Source: JACOMS01 sp964352785
GTDB taxonomy: Bacteria; Pseudomonadota; Alphaproteobacteria; Caulobacterales; Maricaulaceae
Assembly (NCBI GenBank): GCA_964352785.1
Contig: CAYGTI010000028.1
Location: 1-33,718 of the forward strand
DNA length: 33,718 bases
Direction: 5' to 3'
The notes under the pieces: model-generated
What the model was told of the DNA's origin: nothing
The model's database searches: none
Seen by the model: the letters and a program-made list of their open reading frames with translations, nothing else
Made by a program: the position numbers and the translations under genes
Shown here: in pieces, positions 7,796-17,700 of the stretch
Numbering within the stretch: the stretch's first letter is position 1
How the letters are laid out: every line of letters begins with the position of its first letter

Positions 7796-8911
7796 ATGAA
7801 AATATGTATACGTGAAATTTTTTATTTGTGCATGCTTTGTGTGCCGCAGCTTACTTTGGCACAAGATGCATCCGCCGATCTGACAGACTTGATATCAAAC
7901 GCCGAGGCTGGAGACGTAGACGCCCAATATACACTTGCTCGAACATATGATTTCGGATGGGATACGGACGAAGACGATGTAAAAGCTGTTTTGTGGTATC
8001 AACGGGCTGCGGATCAAGGCCATGCTAGTGCTCAAAATAATTTAGGCGCGATGTATCAATACGGCGAAGGTGTCAATAGTGATATCGGCAAGGCAATGAC
8101 ACTTTACCGTTCTTCGGCTGAACTTGGTGATGCTTGGGGTCAGTATAACCTCGCAATTGCCTATGATGATGGTATCGGCGTAGAGGTGGATGATAAGAAA
8201 GCTGTTTATTGGCTTCAAAAGTCAGCGGCGCAGGATCATATGCAAGCTCAAACGCATTTGGGGGCCATGTATGCTGGCGGTGAAGGCGTTGATCAAGATT
8301 GGGTCAAAGCGGCAGAATATTACCGGCTTGCGGCGGACAAGGACGATGCCACCGCTATAAGTAATTTGGCTTATCTCTATCGGAACGGCGATGGTGTGGA
8401 TCAAGATTTGAGCCAAGCCGTTTCATATTATGAAAAAGCGGCAGAGCAAGACCATAGCGATAGTATTTTTCAGCTTGGGTATATGTATGACCTAGGTGAG
8501 GGCGTGTCCGAAGATAATGCAAAGGCAGCCCGGTATTATCGCCGTGCGGGTAAACTTGGCGAACCAATGGCCTATCATAATCTTGCGACGCTTTATGATA
8601 CTGCGGATGGTTTCAAGCAAAACTTTGAATTCGCCCACACACATTATCTTCAAGCGGCTAAACTGGGAAATGCAGACTCGCAAAATAATGTTGGGTATCA
8701 ATTTCTCAATGGTGAGGGCGTAAAAAAGGATAGGTTAAAAGCTTATATGTGGTTCACAATAGCCTTGGGTAATGAGTCCGAGCAAGCGCAAGAAAACATA
8801 GATGTGACCAAATCATATCTTTCAAAGCGGAAAATCGAAACGGCAAAGGCTCTCGCTGAGCAGTGTGTTAAATCTAGCTATAAGGATTGCGAGTCTTTGC
8901 TTTCCGATTAA
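7796..8911 (+). CDS. Secreted Sel1-repeat protein
   Basis: I start at ATG 7796 because it gives a signal peptide (MKICIREIFYL, hydrophobic, ending LAQDA) and has GGGAT upstream; ATG 7754 would add 14 unlikely residues. The 371-aa product then has eight 36-residue Sel1-like repeats with the pattern G-x-x-x-A-Q-x-x-L-x-x-x-Y-x-x-G-x-G-V-x-x-D-x-x-K-A-x-x-Y-x-x-x-A-A. Repeat 7 is the most diverged (TADGFKQN in place of GEGV). A basic C-terminal helix follows. Sel1 repeats form alpha-solenoids used for protein binding in envelope signalling or stress; the partner is unknown. The gene is AT-richer than its neighbours and sits inside the valine cluster. Its TAA overlaps the convergent hydrolase stop as TTAA. 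Confidence 0.93.
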   Translation: MKICIREIFYLCMLCVPQLTLAQDASADLTDLISNAEAGDVDAQYTLARTYDFGWDTDEDDVKAVLWYQRAADQGHASAQNNLGAMYQYGEGVNSDIGKAMTLYRSSAELGDAWGQYNLAIAYDDGIGVEVDDKKAVYWLQKSAAQDHMQAQTHLGAMYAGGEGVDQDWVKAAEYYRLAADKDDATAISNLAYLYRNGDGVDQDLSQAVSYYEKAAEQDHSDSIFQLGYMYDLGEGVSEDNAKAARYYRRAGKLGEPMAYHNLATLYDTADGFKQNFEFAHTHYLQAAKLGNADSQNNVGYQFLNGEGVKKDRLKAYMWFTIALGNESEQAQENIDVTKSYLSKRKIETAKALAEQCVKSSYKDCESLLSD

Positions 8912-9954
8912 CTGACGAATTCCAAGCGGGGTTTTGCGGTTTCTTTAAACGCGCGCTTGATCTGCGCGGCGGTGACTTTTTTGGGGCTTTCATGTGACCA
9001 TTTCGGCTTGCGGTCTTTGTCAATTAATTGCGCGCGAATGCCCTCATAGAAGTCCTGCGTCTTGAGAAAGTTCAGTGACAGATCAAGTTCCATGGTCATA
9101 CATTCACGAAAATTCAACCCTGCGCCGCGCCGTAGCGCTTCGAATGTGACGGCCATGGCGAGGGGTGATTTTTTGCGCAGGATATCTGCTTGCTCAATTG
9201 CCCACTCCGAGCCCAAATCATCCAGCGCGTCGATAATCTCTGTCACGCTGTCGCGGTTAAAGGCACCGATTTCGCCTTGAATCTCTCCGGCCTCAGGTGG
9301 ATCAATCGTCCATGTCTCAATCACGGCGCGCGCCGCCTCGTCCGAGCCGTCAAGCTTAGCTTCGCCCAGCGCCGTGATAAAAGAGGCGTGCATATCGGTG
9401 GGGATGAAATGATTGGCAATCCCCAGCGCGCAGACGTCCGGCGTTTTCGCGCGCGCGCCCGTCAGGCCGAGCCAGTTGCCGACGGACCTGCCGATACGGG
9501 GTAGAAAATAAGTGCCGCCCACATCTGGGAAATAACCAATGCCAGTTTCTGGCATCGCAAACAACGTATTGTCGCCCGCAATACGGTGCCGCCCATGTAC
9601 AGACAGCCCGACGCCGCCGCCCATGACAATACCGTCCACCATGGAAATATAGGGTTTGGAATAGACATGGATCAGCTCGTTGAGGGCATATTCAATGCGC
9701 CAAAACGCTTCGGCGTCTTTGCCGTCAGCCTTGCCGCTATCATGGAGCATAATGACGTCGCCGCCCGCGCAAAAGGCGCGGTCTCCCGCGCCGTCCACAA
9801 GAACTGCGCCGATGTTCGCGTCTTGCTCCCACTCTATCAGAATATCGACAATAGCTTGGCACATTTCAGTGGTCAGCGCGTTGAGCGCTTTGGGCCGGTT
9901 CAGGGTGATATGCCCCAAATTCCCGGTGACTGTGGTGATGATCTGATCTGTCAT
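8908..9954 (-). CDS. 3-hydroxyisobutyryl-CoA hydrolase
   Basis: This is a crotonase-fold enzyme that frees 3-hydroxyisobutyrate from CoA in valine breakdown. The 348-aa length is that of the HIBCH family, not of short enoyl-CoA hydratases. LNRPKALNALT (18-28) and FCAGGDV (61-67) are the crotonase CoA-binding and oxyanion loops. VDGIVMGGGVGLSVHGRHR (106-124) is the second oxyanion region. MPETGIGYFPDVGG (134-147) carries Glu136 and Asp144, the catalytic pair of HIBCH. The C-terminal DFYEGIRAQLIDKDRKPKW is typical. ATG 9954 has AGGA eight bases upstream. It is the last gene of the mmsA operon, 48 bases after the acyl-CoA dehydrogenase. Confidence 0.96.
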   Translation of the reverse strand: MTDQIITTVTGNLGHITLNRPKALNALTTEMCQAIVDILIEWEQDANIGAVLVDGAGDRAFCAGGDVIMLHDSGKADGKDAEAFWRIEYALNELIHVYSKPYISMVDGIVMGGGVGLSVHGRHRIAGDNTLFAMPETGIGYFPDVGGTYFLPRIGRSVGNWLGLTGARAKTPDVCALGIANHFIPTDMHASFITALGEAKLDGSDEAARAVIETWTIDPPEAGEIQGEIGAFNRDSVTEIIDALDDLGSEWAIEQADILRKKSPLAMAVTFEALRRGAGLNFRECMTMELDLSLNFLKTQDFYEGIRAQLIDKDRKPKWSHESPKKVTAAQIKRAFKETAKPRLEFVS

Positions 9955-10002
9955 TCTTGGTCCTGTTTTGTGTTTTTACATCGTTTGGAGGAGAGGTATT
10001 AT

Positions 10003-11142
10003 TTATTGTCGTAACATAGCGCGCGAGATGATGACGCGCATGATCTCGTTTGTGCCCTCTAAAATTTGGTGCACCCTCAAATCACGTACAATGCGCTCAA
10101 TGCCATATTCCGAAAGATAGCCATATCCGCCGTGAAGTTGCAGCGCGTCATTGGCGATTTTTGAGCCCATATCTGTGGCGAGCCGTTTGGCCATCGCGCA
10201 GGCTGCCCCTGCGCTGGGGAGTTTTTTATCCAGCATATCCGCCGCGCGGTAGATCATCAAGCGGGACGCTTCGAGCTCTGTGGCCATGTCGGCGAGTTTG
10301 AATTGTGTGTTTTGAAACGTGGAAATAGATTTTCCGAACTGTTGACGGTCTTTGGTGTACTCGACGGAGGCATCAAGCGCCGCCTGCGCGCCACCTAGGG
10401 AGCAGCAGCCAATATTAACGCGTCCGCCGTCGAGGCCCGACATGGCAAATTTAAAGCCGTCCCCTTCTGCCCCGACGCGGTTTGCCGCAGGGATCTTGCA
10501 ATCTTCAAATATAACTTGGGCGGTAGGTTGGGCGTTCCAGCCCATTTTTTTCTCATTCGCACCAAAGCTTAATCCCGGTGTGTCTTTTTCAACCACAAAC
10601 GTGGAGATACCGCGGGCCTTGTCGTCGCTTGTGCGTGCCATCACCACATAAACATCCGACCACCCTGCGCCTGAGATAAATGTCTTCGTGCCGTTCAGGA
10701 TATACTCATCCCCGTCGCGCACCGCCTTGGTTGACAGAGACGCTGCATCCGATCCGGCTCCGGGTTCTGTTAGGCAATAAGATGCGATCATGTCGCCGGA
10801 TGTCAGGCGGGGGACATATTTTGCGCGTAAGTCATCCCCGCCATACCTGTCAATCATCCATGTCGCCATGTTATGAATGGTCATCATCGCCGTATGAGAG
10901 ACATCGCCGCGCGCTAGCTGTTCAAACACCAGCGCGCTATCAAGGCGGGTCAGTGCGCTGCCGCCATACTCTTCGCCTGTATAGATGCCCATAAAGCCGA
11001 GGTCTGCGGCCTTGCGGAAAACGCCCCGATCTAAAAACTTCTCCTCGTCCCATGTGGCCGCATGGGGCGCAAGCTCGGCGTCCGAGAACTGCCGCGCCAT
11101 GTCTTGAATCAAGGTTTGTTCTTCTGAGAGTTGGAAATCCAT
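10003..11142 (-). CDS. Acyl-CoA dehydrogenase, probably isobutyryl-CoA dehydrogenase
   Basis: It is an FAD enzyme that introduces the alpha-beta double bond; in this operon the expected substrate is isobutyryl-CoA, giving methacrylyl-CoA, with electrons passed to ETF. The 379-aa product shows SYCLTEPGAGSDAASL (FAD contact), QLHGGYGYLSEYGIERIVRD, and HQILEGTNEIMRVIISR at the C-terminus, where Glu362 is the expected catalytic base. The latter is close to human ACAD8 and unlike medium-chain enzymes. Substrate is inferred from context and this motif; 2-methylbutyryl-CoA or broad short branched-chain use is possible. It starts 11 bases after the small secreted gene. Confidence 0.94.
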   Translation of the reverse strand: MDFQLSEEQTLIQDMARQFSDAELAPHAATWDEEKFLDRGVFRKAADLGFMGIYTGEEYGGSALTRLDSALVFEQLARGDVSHTAMMTIHNMATWMIDRYGGDDLRAKYVPRLTSGDMIASYCLTEPGAGSDAASLSTKAVRDGDEYILNGTKTFISGAGWSDVYVVMARTSDDKARGISTFVVEKDTPGLSFGANEKKMGWNAQPTAQVIFEDCKIPAANRVGAEGDGFKFAMSGLDGGRVNIGCCSLGGAQAALDASVEYTKDRQQFGKSISTFQNTQFKLADMATELEASRLMIYRAADMLDKKLPSAGAACAMAKRLATDMGSKIANDALQLHGGYGYLSEYGIERIVRDLRVHQILEGTNEIMRVIISRAMLRQ

Positions 11143-11153
11143 AAAGCCTCAGG

Positions 11154-11633
11154 CTAACTAACTAAATTATCACAGGTCGAAATATCTCCGCGAATGATCG
11201 TTTTAACGGACCACCGGTTCGCGTCAATCGGAACGCCGTTTGTGATGCTGTCAGGCGCATAGGAGTAGTAACACGTCCCAGAGCGAAAAACCTTAAAACA
11301 GCTCACACCGGACAGAGCCCCCGTGTAGCGAAAACAGATCGTGTCATCCACAATCACCCAATGGCCATTGTCTGTGATGTCGCCTTCACGGTAAACGGTG
11401 CTGCCATCTGTGTTGAAGGTTTCCGTAAATTCATCCGTGCCTGAGCGCTGCCGGGGGAGTTTGTAAATCCCGTCCATGGTGGTGCCGTTAAATGCTTTTA
11501 CTAAATCTTGCCCAATGACAGGGTCAACGGTGATTGTGGCACCCCCTTGCGCCTCTGCCAAATGTACTCCAGCAAATGTTGCAAAGACGGAAGCGGCTAT
11601 GAATGTTTTGAGGGCGTTATGTTTTTTAGCCAT
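11154..11633 (-). CDS. Small secreted protein of unknown function inside the valine operon
   Basis: I do not recognise this 159-aa protein. It has a clear signal peptide (MAKKHNALKTF, hydrophobic stretch, cut near AEAQ at 26-29). The mature part includes a run FNGTTMDGIYKLP, then FTETFNTDGSTVYREG and NGHWVIVDDTICFRYTG. That layout recalls small periplasmic beta-sheet domains of alphaproteobacteria such as the DUF995 type, but the match is only by style. Four cysteines (in TICF, VSCF, GTCY and STCD) could form two disulfides. It lies 8 bases after mmsA and 11 bases before the acyl-CoA dehydrogenase, so it is cotranscribed with cytoplasmic enzymes although it is exported. Confidence 0.85.
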   Translation of the reverse strand: MAKKHNALKTFIAASVFATFAGVHLAEAQGGATITVDPVIGQDLVKAFNGTTMDGIYKLPRQRSGTDEFTETFNTDGSTVYREGDITDNGHWVIVDDTICFRYTGALSGVSCFKVFRSGTCYYSYAPDSITNGVPIDANRWSVKTIIRGDISTCDNLVS

Positions 11634-11641
11634 TTTACGCT

Positions 11642-13135
11642 CTAAAACGTCGGGATGATAAACGCGCTATCGTCCGTTTCGCCTTCGGGCCATCTTTGAG
11701 TGACCGTCTTGACTTTCGTATAGAACCGCAAGCCTTCCATGCCGTATTGGTTGGCATCACCAAATGCAGAGCGCTTCCAGCCGCCAAAGCTGTGATAGGC
11801 GACGGGCACAGGGATGGGTACATTGATCCCGACCATGCCGACCTCGACGCGGTCCGCAAATTCACGGGCGGCCCGGCCGTTTTGGGTAAAGATCGCGACG
11901 CCGTTACCATATTGATGCTCGCTTGGCAGCCGCAGCGCCTCTTCGAATGTTTTGGCGCGCACAATTTGCAGCACAGGTCCGAAGATCTCTTCTTTATAAG
12001 TGCTCATGTCGGGCGTGACGTCATCGAGTAATGTTGGGCCAATAAAGAACCCGTCTTCATACCCTTGGAGCGTAAAGTTTCGGCCATCGGCAACCATCGT
12101 CGCGCCTTCCCGGACGGCCGTGTCGATCATGCTCTCAACCTTGGCTTTGTGCGCGGCTGTGACGACGGGGCCATAATCCGCCTCTGCGTCCGTGGACGTG
12201 CCGACTTTCATGGCTTCCAGTTTGGGCATAAAGGCCTCGAGGAATTTTTCCGCTGTGCCTTCACCAACAGGGACAACCACCGGCAGCGCCATGCACCGCT
12301 CGCCCGCCGAGCCGTAGGCCGCGCCGAGGATGTCTTTGGCGGCCTGTTCCATATTGGCGTCCGGCATAATGATGCCGTGATTTTTCGCCCCGCCCATGCA
12401 CTGCGCGCGTTTGCCGTTTGCTGTGGCGCGGGCGTAAACATATTGCGCAATATCGGATGAGCCGACAAAGCTGACAGCTTTGATCACCGGGTGATCACAA
12501 ATGGCGTCAACCATCTCTTTGTCGCCGTTGACAACGTTGAGCAAACCCTTTGGCCCGCCGGCTTCAATAAATAATTCCGCGAGGCGCATAGGCACGGACG
12601 GGTCTTTCTCGGACGGCTTGAGGATACACGCATTGCCTGTAGCGATAGACATGCCAAACATCCACATCGGGATCATAGCCGGAAAGTTAAACGGGGTGAT
12701 CCCTGCGACAACTCCCAAAGGTTTGCGCATGGAATAGACATCGATCTCCGGCCCTGCGCCATATGTGTGCTCGCCTTTTTGGCCGTGGGGAATGCCGCAA
12801 GCAAACTCGATCACGTCAATCCCGCGCATCACGTCGCCCCGGCTATCTGCTAAGACTTTACCGTGCTCGGATGAGAGCAGCGCGGCCAGCTCGTCCATGT
12901 GAGCATCCACCAGCGCTTTGTAGGCAAACAACACCCGTGAGCGTTTCTGCGGGTTGGTATTGGCCCAAATGACTTGCGCTTTCTCGGCAGACGCGACGGC
13001 CACATCAAGCTCTGACGGCGTACCAAGGCTCACCTTGCGCTGCACCTCGCCTGTGTTCGGGTTAAAAATATCCGCCGTGCGGGAGGATGTGCTGGGGGCG
13101 TGTTCCCCGTCAATGTAATGTCCGATGGTTTGCAT
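11642..13135 (-). CDS. mmsA: Methylmalonate-semialdehyde dehydrogenase (CoA-acylating)
   Basis: It converts methylmalonate semialdehyde, CoA and NAD+ to propionyl-CoA and CO2, the last step of valine degradation. The 497-aa product has PFNFPAMIP (148-156, Asn149 of the oxyanion hole), SFVGSSDIAQYVY (222-234) for NAD binding, and GERCMA with nucleophile Cys281. At the place where ordinary aldehyde dehydrogenases have ELGGK with a catalytic Glu, it has MGGAKNHGIIMPD (247-259), the hallmark of the CoA-dependent MMSDH group. ATG 13135 has a GAGG ribosome site. It is the first gene of the operon with the secreted orphan, acyl-CoA dehydrogenase and hydrolase; its promoter should lie in the repeat-rich region upstream. 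Confidence 0.97.
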   Translation of the reverse strand: MQTIGHYIDGEHAPSTSSRTADIFNPNTGEVQRKVSLGTPSELDVAVASAEKAQVIWANTNPQKRSRVLFAYKALVDAHMDELAALLSSEHGKVLADSRGDVMRGIDVIEFACGIPHGQKGEHTYGAGPEIDVYSMRKPLGVVAGITPFNFPAMIPMWMFGMSIATGNACILKPSEKDPSVPMRLAELFIEAGGPKGLLNVVNGDKEMVDAICDHPVIKAVSFVGSSDIAQYVYARATANGKRAQCMGGAKNHGIIMPDANMEQAAKDILGAAYGSAGERCMALPVVVPVGEGTAEKFLEAFMPKLEAMKVGTSTDAEADYGPVVTAAHKAKVESMIDTAVREGATMVADGRNFTLQGYEDGFFIGPTLLDDVTPDMSTYKEEIFGPVLQIVRAKTFEEALRLPSEHQYGNGVAIFTQNGRAAREFADRVEVGMVGINVPIPVPVAYHSFGGWKRSAFGDANQYGMEGLRFYTKVKTVTQRWPEGETDDSAFIIPTF

Positions 13136-13244
13136 AGGAGCCTCTTATTTTGAGTATGGAAGTTATTTAGAGGGTTTGCGAGGGGAGGGCTAGGATAAAA
13201 GAGCGAAGTCGTAGTGAACTCTACACTAGACCTTAAATTACGCT

Positions 13245-13451
13245 ATTACCGGGCTTGTCCCGGTAATTTACGAGTTCCAACAATGGTGCTTTTCCCGAAT
13301 AGTAGATTGCCGGAATAAATCCGGTAATCACGGGGCGGGGGCAGGACATTTCATTTTTTCATCCCGCACGTAGCAAACCGGAGGTGCGGGAGCGTTGGAG
13401 AGCCTCTTTTACGTCGTCACTAGTTTTTCGAGATCCCGGATCAAGTCCGGG
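13245..13451. repeat. Cluster of four short palindromic repeats between nadA and mmsA
   Basis: In the 328-base gap between nadA and mmsA there are four hairpin-forming elements. 13245-13267 is a perfect 9-bp stem (ATTACCGGG/CCCGGTAAT) with a CTTGT loop. 13306-13328 is an 8-bp stem with one G-T pair (ATTGCCGG/CCGGTAAT). 13362-13391 is an 8-bp stem (TCCCGCAC/GTGCGGGA). 13435-13451 is CCCGGA/TCCGGG around TCAAG, in the context GAGATCCCGGATCAAGTCC. The first and last have the form of intergenic palindromes known to be dispersed widely in alphaproteobacterial genomes. The last lies 12 bases beyond the nadA stop and could also act as a bidirectional 3' hairpin. Confidence 0.75.
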
Positions 13452-13463
13452 ATGACAGGTCAA

Positions 13464-14636
13464 TTAAATCACCTTCACATCCACATCAGGCGCCTCGGGA
13501 TTAAAGTGTCCTTTGACGGGATCGAACTTGACGTCAATCATCCGCTGAACGGCATCAAAGGCGCGTTTGCGCATGTCCTCAGGCACTAAGACCTCGTTGG
13601 TTTCGTTCTTGAGGCACTCATAAATGTTTTCAAGCGTAATCCGCTTCATATGCGGGCAGAGATTACAGGGGCGCACGAAATCCACGTCCGGGTTCATGAT
13701 CGCGACATTGTCAGACATGGAGCATTCGGTGAGCAAGATGACTTTGCCGTACTCATTGTCTTTGACGAAATCGCTCATGGCTTTGGTCGAGCCTGTAAAA
13801 TCACTTTCTTCGACCACGTCCGGCGGGCATTCCGGGTGGGCGAGGACAACAACGCCCGGGTGGGCGTCTCTCATATCGCGCACATCCTGGGCCGAGAACC
13901 GCGCATGAACCTCGCAGCGGCCATGCCACGCAATGACGTTGATATGTGTCTGGCGCGCGACGTTTTTAGCGAGGAATTCATCCGGCAGCATAATGACCTG
14001 ATCCACACCGCGCTCGGCGCATATATGCTCAACAATAGCCACAGCATTTGACGACGTGCAGCAAATATCGCTCTCGGCTTTCACGTCGGCGGACGTGTTT
14101 ACATAGGTGACAATGGGGATGCCGGGATATTTTTGTTTGATCAGTTTGACGTCGTCGCCCGTGATAGATGACGCCAGAGAGCAGCCCGCGCGCATGGACG
14201 GAATGAAGACTTTCTTTTCTGGGCAAAGAATTTTGGAGGTCTCGGCCATAAAATGCACACCGCCTTGGACGATAATGTCGGCGTCTGTTTTTGTGGCTTC
14301 AATCGCGAGGCCAAGGCTGTCACCGCGGTAATCTCCGACCAAATTGAAAATATCCGGCGTCATATAATTGTGCGCAAGGATCACCGCGTTTTTTTCTTTT
14401 TTGAGGCGATTAATCGCATGGACAAGCGGAGCGTAGGCGGGCCATTCAAATTCAGGAATGAAATCAGAGACCTGCTCATACAGGTGATCTGTGGCGGCTT
14501 TAACCTCATCCGTGTAGGCTAGCTCCGCCGGGTAGCCGTCCGCATCGTTTCCGGGCACAGCGCAAACGCCGTTTTCAACTTCTAAGGTTTGGCCAATCCA
14601 ATTTCCGGATTCCCAATTGACGAGGTCTTTATCCAT
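13464..14636 (-). CDS. nadA: Quinolinate synthase
   Basis: NadA condenses iminoaspartate with dihydroxyacetone phosphate to quinolinate, the NAD precursor, using an oxygen-labile [4Fe-4S] cluster. The 390-aa product has ILAHNYMTPDIFNLVGDYRG (86-105), MRAGCSLA with Cys152, AHPECPPDV with Cys270, and VRPCNLCPHMKRI with Cys324/Cys327. The set Cys152, Cys270 and one of the last pair are the expected three cluster ligands. The roughly 60-residue N-terminal extension before the core is longer than in minimal archaeal-type NadA. ATG 14636 has GGAGAG upstream. nadB and nadC are not adjacent; it appears to be a single gene, divergent from the tricorn-like protease. Confidence 0.97.
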   Translation of the reverse strand: MDKDLVNWESGNWIGQTLEVENGVCAVPGNDADGYPAELAYTDEVKAATDHLYEQVSDFIPEFEWPAYAPLVHAINRLKKEKNAVILAHNYMTPDIFNLVGDYRGDSLGLAIEATKTDADIIVQGGVHFMAETSKILCPEKKVFIPSMRAGCSLASSITGDDVKLIKQKYPGIPIVTYVNTSADVKAESDICCTSSNAVAIVEHICAERGVDQVIMLPDEFLAKNVARQTHINVIAWHGRCEVHARFSAQDVRDMRDAHPGVVVLAHPECPPDVVEESDFTGSTKAMSDFVKDNEYGKVILLTECSMSDNVAIMNPDVDFVRPCNLCPHMKRITLENIYECLKNETNEVLVPEDMRKRAFDAVQRMIDVKFDPVKGHFNPEAPDVDVKVI

Positions 14637-14792
14637 AACACTCTCCGCTAGCTGTGTTCGGTCTCTATATAGGGATTGCGGCGATGGGTTCCAATAAAAA
14701 CCGATAAGTTTTGCGAAGGCCCTTATTCGAAAGCGGTTGTCTTTAAATTCTAATTTCGCTTATGGTGGGAAAAACAATTACGGGGCTTCCTT

Positions 14793-17700
14793 ATGCATAT
14801 GCGATCACTTCTGGCTGTTTCAGCGGCTGCAATTTTTGCAGCAAGTACATGGGGCACGGCAGCGGCAAAAACGGCGGGTTATTACCAAATGCCCGTGATG
14901 AATGATCAGCATCTGGTCTTTGCCAGCGAAGGTGACTTATGGCGCGCTCCTGCAAATGGCGGCGATGCGGTACGGCTAACCACCCATACACAATCAGAGC
15001 GCAGCCCGTCAATATCCCCCAATGGTCAATGGATTGCTTTTGCAGCCAATTATGATGGGCCAACCGAAATTTATATCATGCCGATGGCGGGCGGGGCGCC
15101 CAAACGGATCACCCATGAGGGCGGCAGCGTGGCCGCGCGCGGCTGGCTTGATGATAACCGCGTGCTTTACCGCTCGTCTAATATTCCCGGAACTATCCCG
15201 CGCGTTCTGCGCACAGTAGATGTCAAAAGCCTCGCGGTGACGGATATCCCGCTGGCCGATGCAGACCAAGCGGCGCTGATGCCTGACAAGCGCACACTGA
15301 TTTTTACGCGGCATGGCCTGAATCTGTTTTCCGATAACGCCGTGCAATATCGCGGCGGGCGTATGGCGCAAATTTGGCGTTATAACCTGAATAGTCAACG
15401 CGAAGCGGTGCGGCTGGCGGCGGATTTCGGCGCGCCCATGCGCCATCCCATGGTTTGGCAAGATCGTATTTATTTTATCAGTGATAAATCGGGCACAGAT
15501 AATATCTGGTCTATGGACCAAAACGGCTCCGGCTTGACCCAGCACTCTCAATCTACCCAGTGGCAAATCAGGACGCCTAGCTTGCACGGCGGTAAAATTG
15601 CCTATCAAAGTGGCGCGGATTTGTTCTCTTTTGATCTGTCGACAAATCTCGCCGCGCCCATATCTGTTGCGCTCACATCCGACCGGGACCGTGAGCGTGT
15701 CCGGTGGCTTAAAAAGCCGCTGGATTATTTATCCGATGCCCGCATGTCGCCGTCCGGTAAATCCGTAACGATGACTGCGCGCGGAAAATTTGTCACCGGG
15801 TTTACGGGGGAGCGCCGCCGCGTAGACTATAAGCTTCCGGACGGCGCGCGGGCACGGTCTGCTGTGATGAGCGCGGACGGCGAGGCGGTCTATGTCTTGA
15901 TCGACAATGATCTGGCCGGCGGCATTTGGACGTTCCCCGCCGATGGCCGAGGCGAAGGCAAGGCGGTAAAGTCCGGTCTTGAAAGTTATGTGTGGGATAT
16001 TTTCGCCTCGCCAACAGACGCGGCGCTAATATACAGCGACAAGCGCGGGCGGCTGTTTCATCTGGATGTCAGTACCGGAGCGGCCACTTTGATGGACAGC
16101 GCCGCCAGTAGCTCTGACTTTAATTACGGCGATATCACGTGGTCCAAGGATGGTCGCTATGCGGCCTATGCCTTTTATGATGCGCGCGACCTGCCGCAAA
16201 TTGCTGTTTATGATACCAAAACCCATACTAAAACGGTGATGACGTCGAGCAAATACGAATCCTTTGCGCCTGCATTTTCTGCTGATAGTGCGTGGCTTTA
16301 TTTCTTATCAAACCGTAATTTTAGCGCCTCGCGCGGCTCGCCGTGGGGTGACCGCAACATGGGGCCGGAATTTGAAGCGCGGTCACAGATTTACGCGCTG
16401 CAACTGGATCCGGAAGCCGCGTTTCCGTTCGAGCCTGATGATGAACTCACCGCTCAAGACGACAAAGATGCTTCCAAGGATGAAGATAAAACTGAGGATA
16501 AAGACGATAAAAGCGAAGACGTCTCTGACGTCTCTCTTGATCTTGAAGGCGCGCCGTCGCGGCTGTGGCAAGTGCCAGTCCCGCCGGGCGATTATACGGG
16601 ACTTGCTGCAACGGCCAAACATCTCTTTATCATGGAGGGTGGCTATAATGGGTTCGTCGGGACAAATGATGATAGCCCGTCCTTAAAACGGCTCGCAATA
16701 TCCGATGATAATCCAAAGGTCACAGATTACGCGGGTGATGTTCAGCGCTTTAGCCTCTCGGCGGATCATAAAACGCTGTTCGTGCAAACGGGCGAAGATA
16801 GCCGGGCTAAGTTTTTGCTTCTCGGCGCGGGCGGCGATATGCCCGGCGACGCCAGTGATAAGATGGTGCGCGTCTCGGATTGGCGGCTTGATGTGGACCC
16901 CAAAAACGAATGGCGGCAAATGGCGCTGGACGCGTGGCGGCTCCACCGGGATTTTGCCTATGATGAAAACCTGCGCGGGGTGAATTGGGACGCGGTGCGC
17001 AGCCGCTTTGTTCCGCTCGCCAGCCGCCTTGGGCACCGGGCAGAGCTTAATGATTTACTGGCGCAAATGTCGGCAGAGCTGGGTATTTTGCACAGTCAAA
17101 TTCGGCCCGGCGAGCTACCGCGTGACACTGAGAGCGGCGCCCCTGCCTTTTTCGGCGCAACGTATAAGCAAGTGAAAGACGGGCTGCAAATTACGTCTAT
17201 TCATAACGGAGAGGCTGAACGCCCAGAAACACTTGGCCCGCTACGGCGCGCTGGCGTGGATGTACGCGAAGGTGATATCATCATCGCGATTGATGGGCGG
17301 GCTATCGTAACGCAAGCGGACTTGACGACAGCTTTAACACAAAAGGAGGGACAGCAGGTACGTCTGGATTTCAAACGCGGGCGTACGGACCAAAACGAAA
17401 TTATTGTGCCGACCTCACGGCGCGGCGAGTCGATGCTGCTTTATAATAGCTGGGTGCAAAACAACCGCGAGGCGGTCGCGAAGGCCTCTGGCGGCAAAAT
17501 TGGATATTTGCACCTGCGCGCTATGGGCTCGAGCGATATTGCTAGCTTTGCGCGCGATTATTACGAGCATGCCGATAAGGATGCGATGATTATTGATGTG
17601 CGCGGAAACCGAGGCGGCAGTATTGATAGCTGGATTTTAGGTACATTGCTGCGCCGCGTTTGGGCTCATTGGCCCGGCGCGAATGGCGGGCCGTCTATTC

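Noticed and set aside
13245..13451. CRISPR array
   Set aside because: The repeats are palindromes of different sequence with no constant repeat-spacer spacing and no cas genes nearby.
15009..15608. 199-codon minus-strand open frame opposite the tricorn-like gene
   Set aside because: It lies wholly inside the propeller coding region of the real gene and has no recognisable domain.
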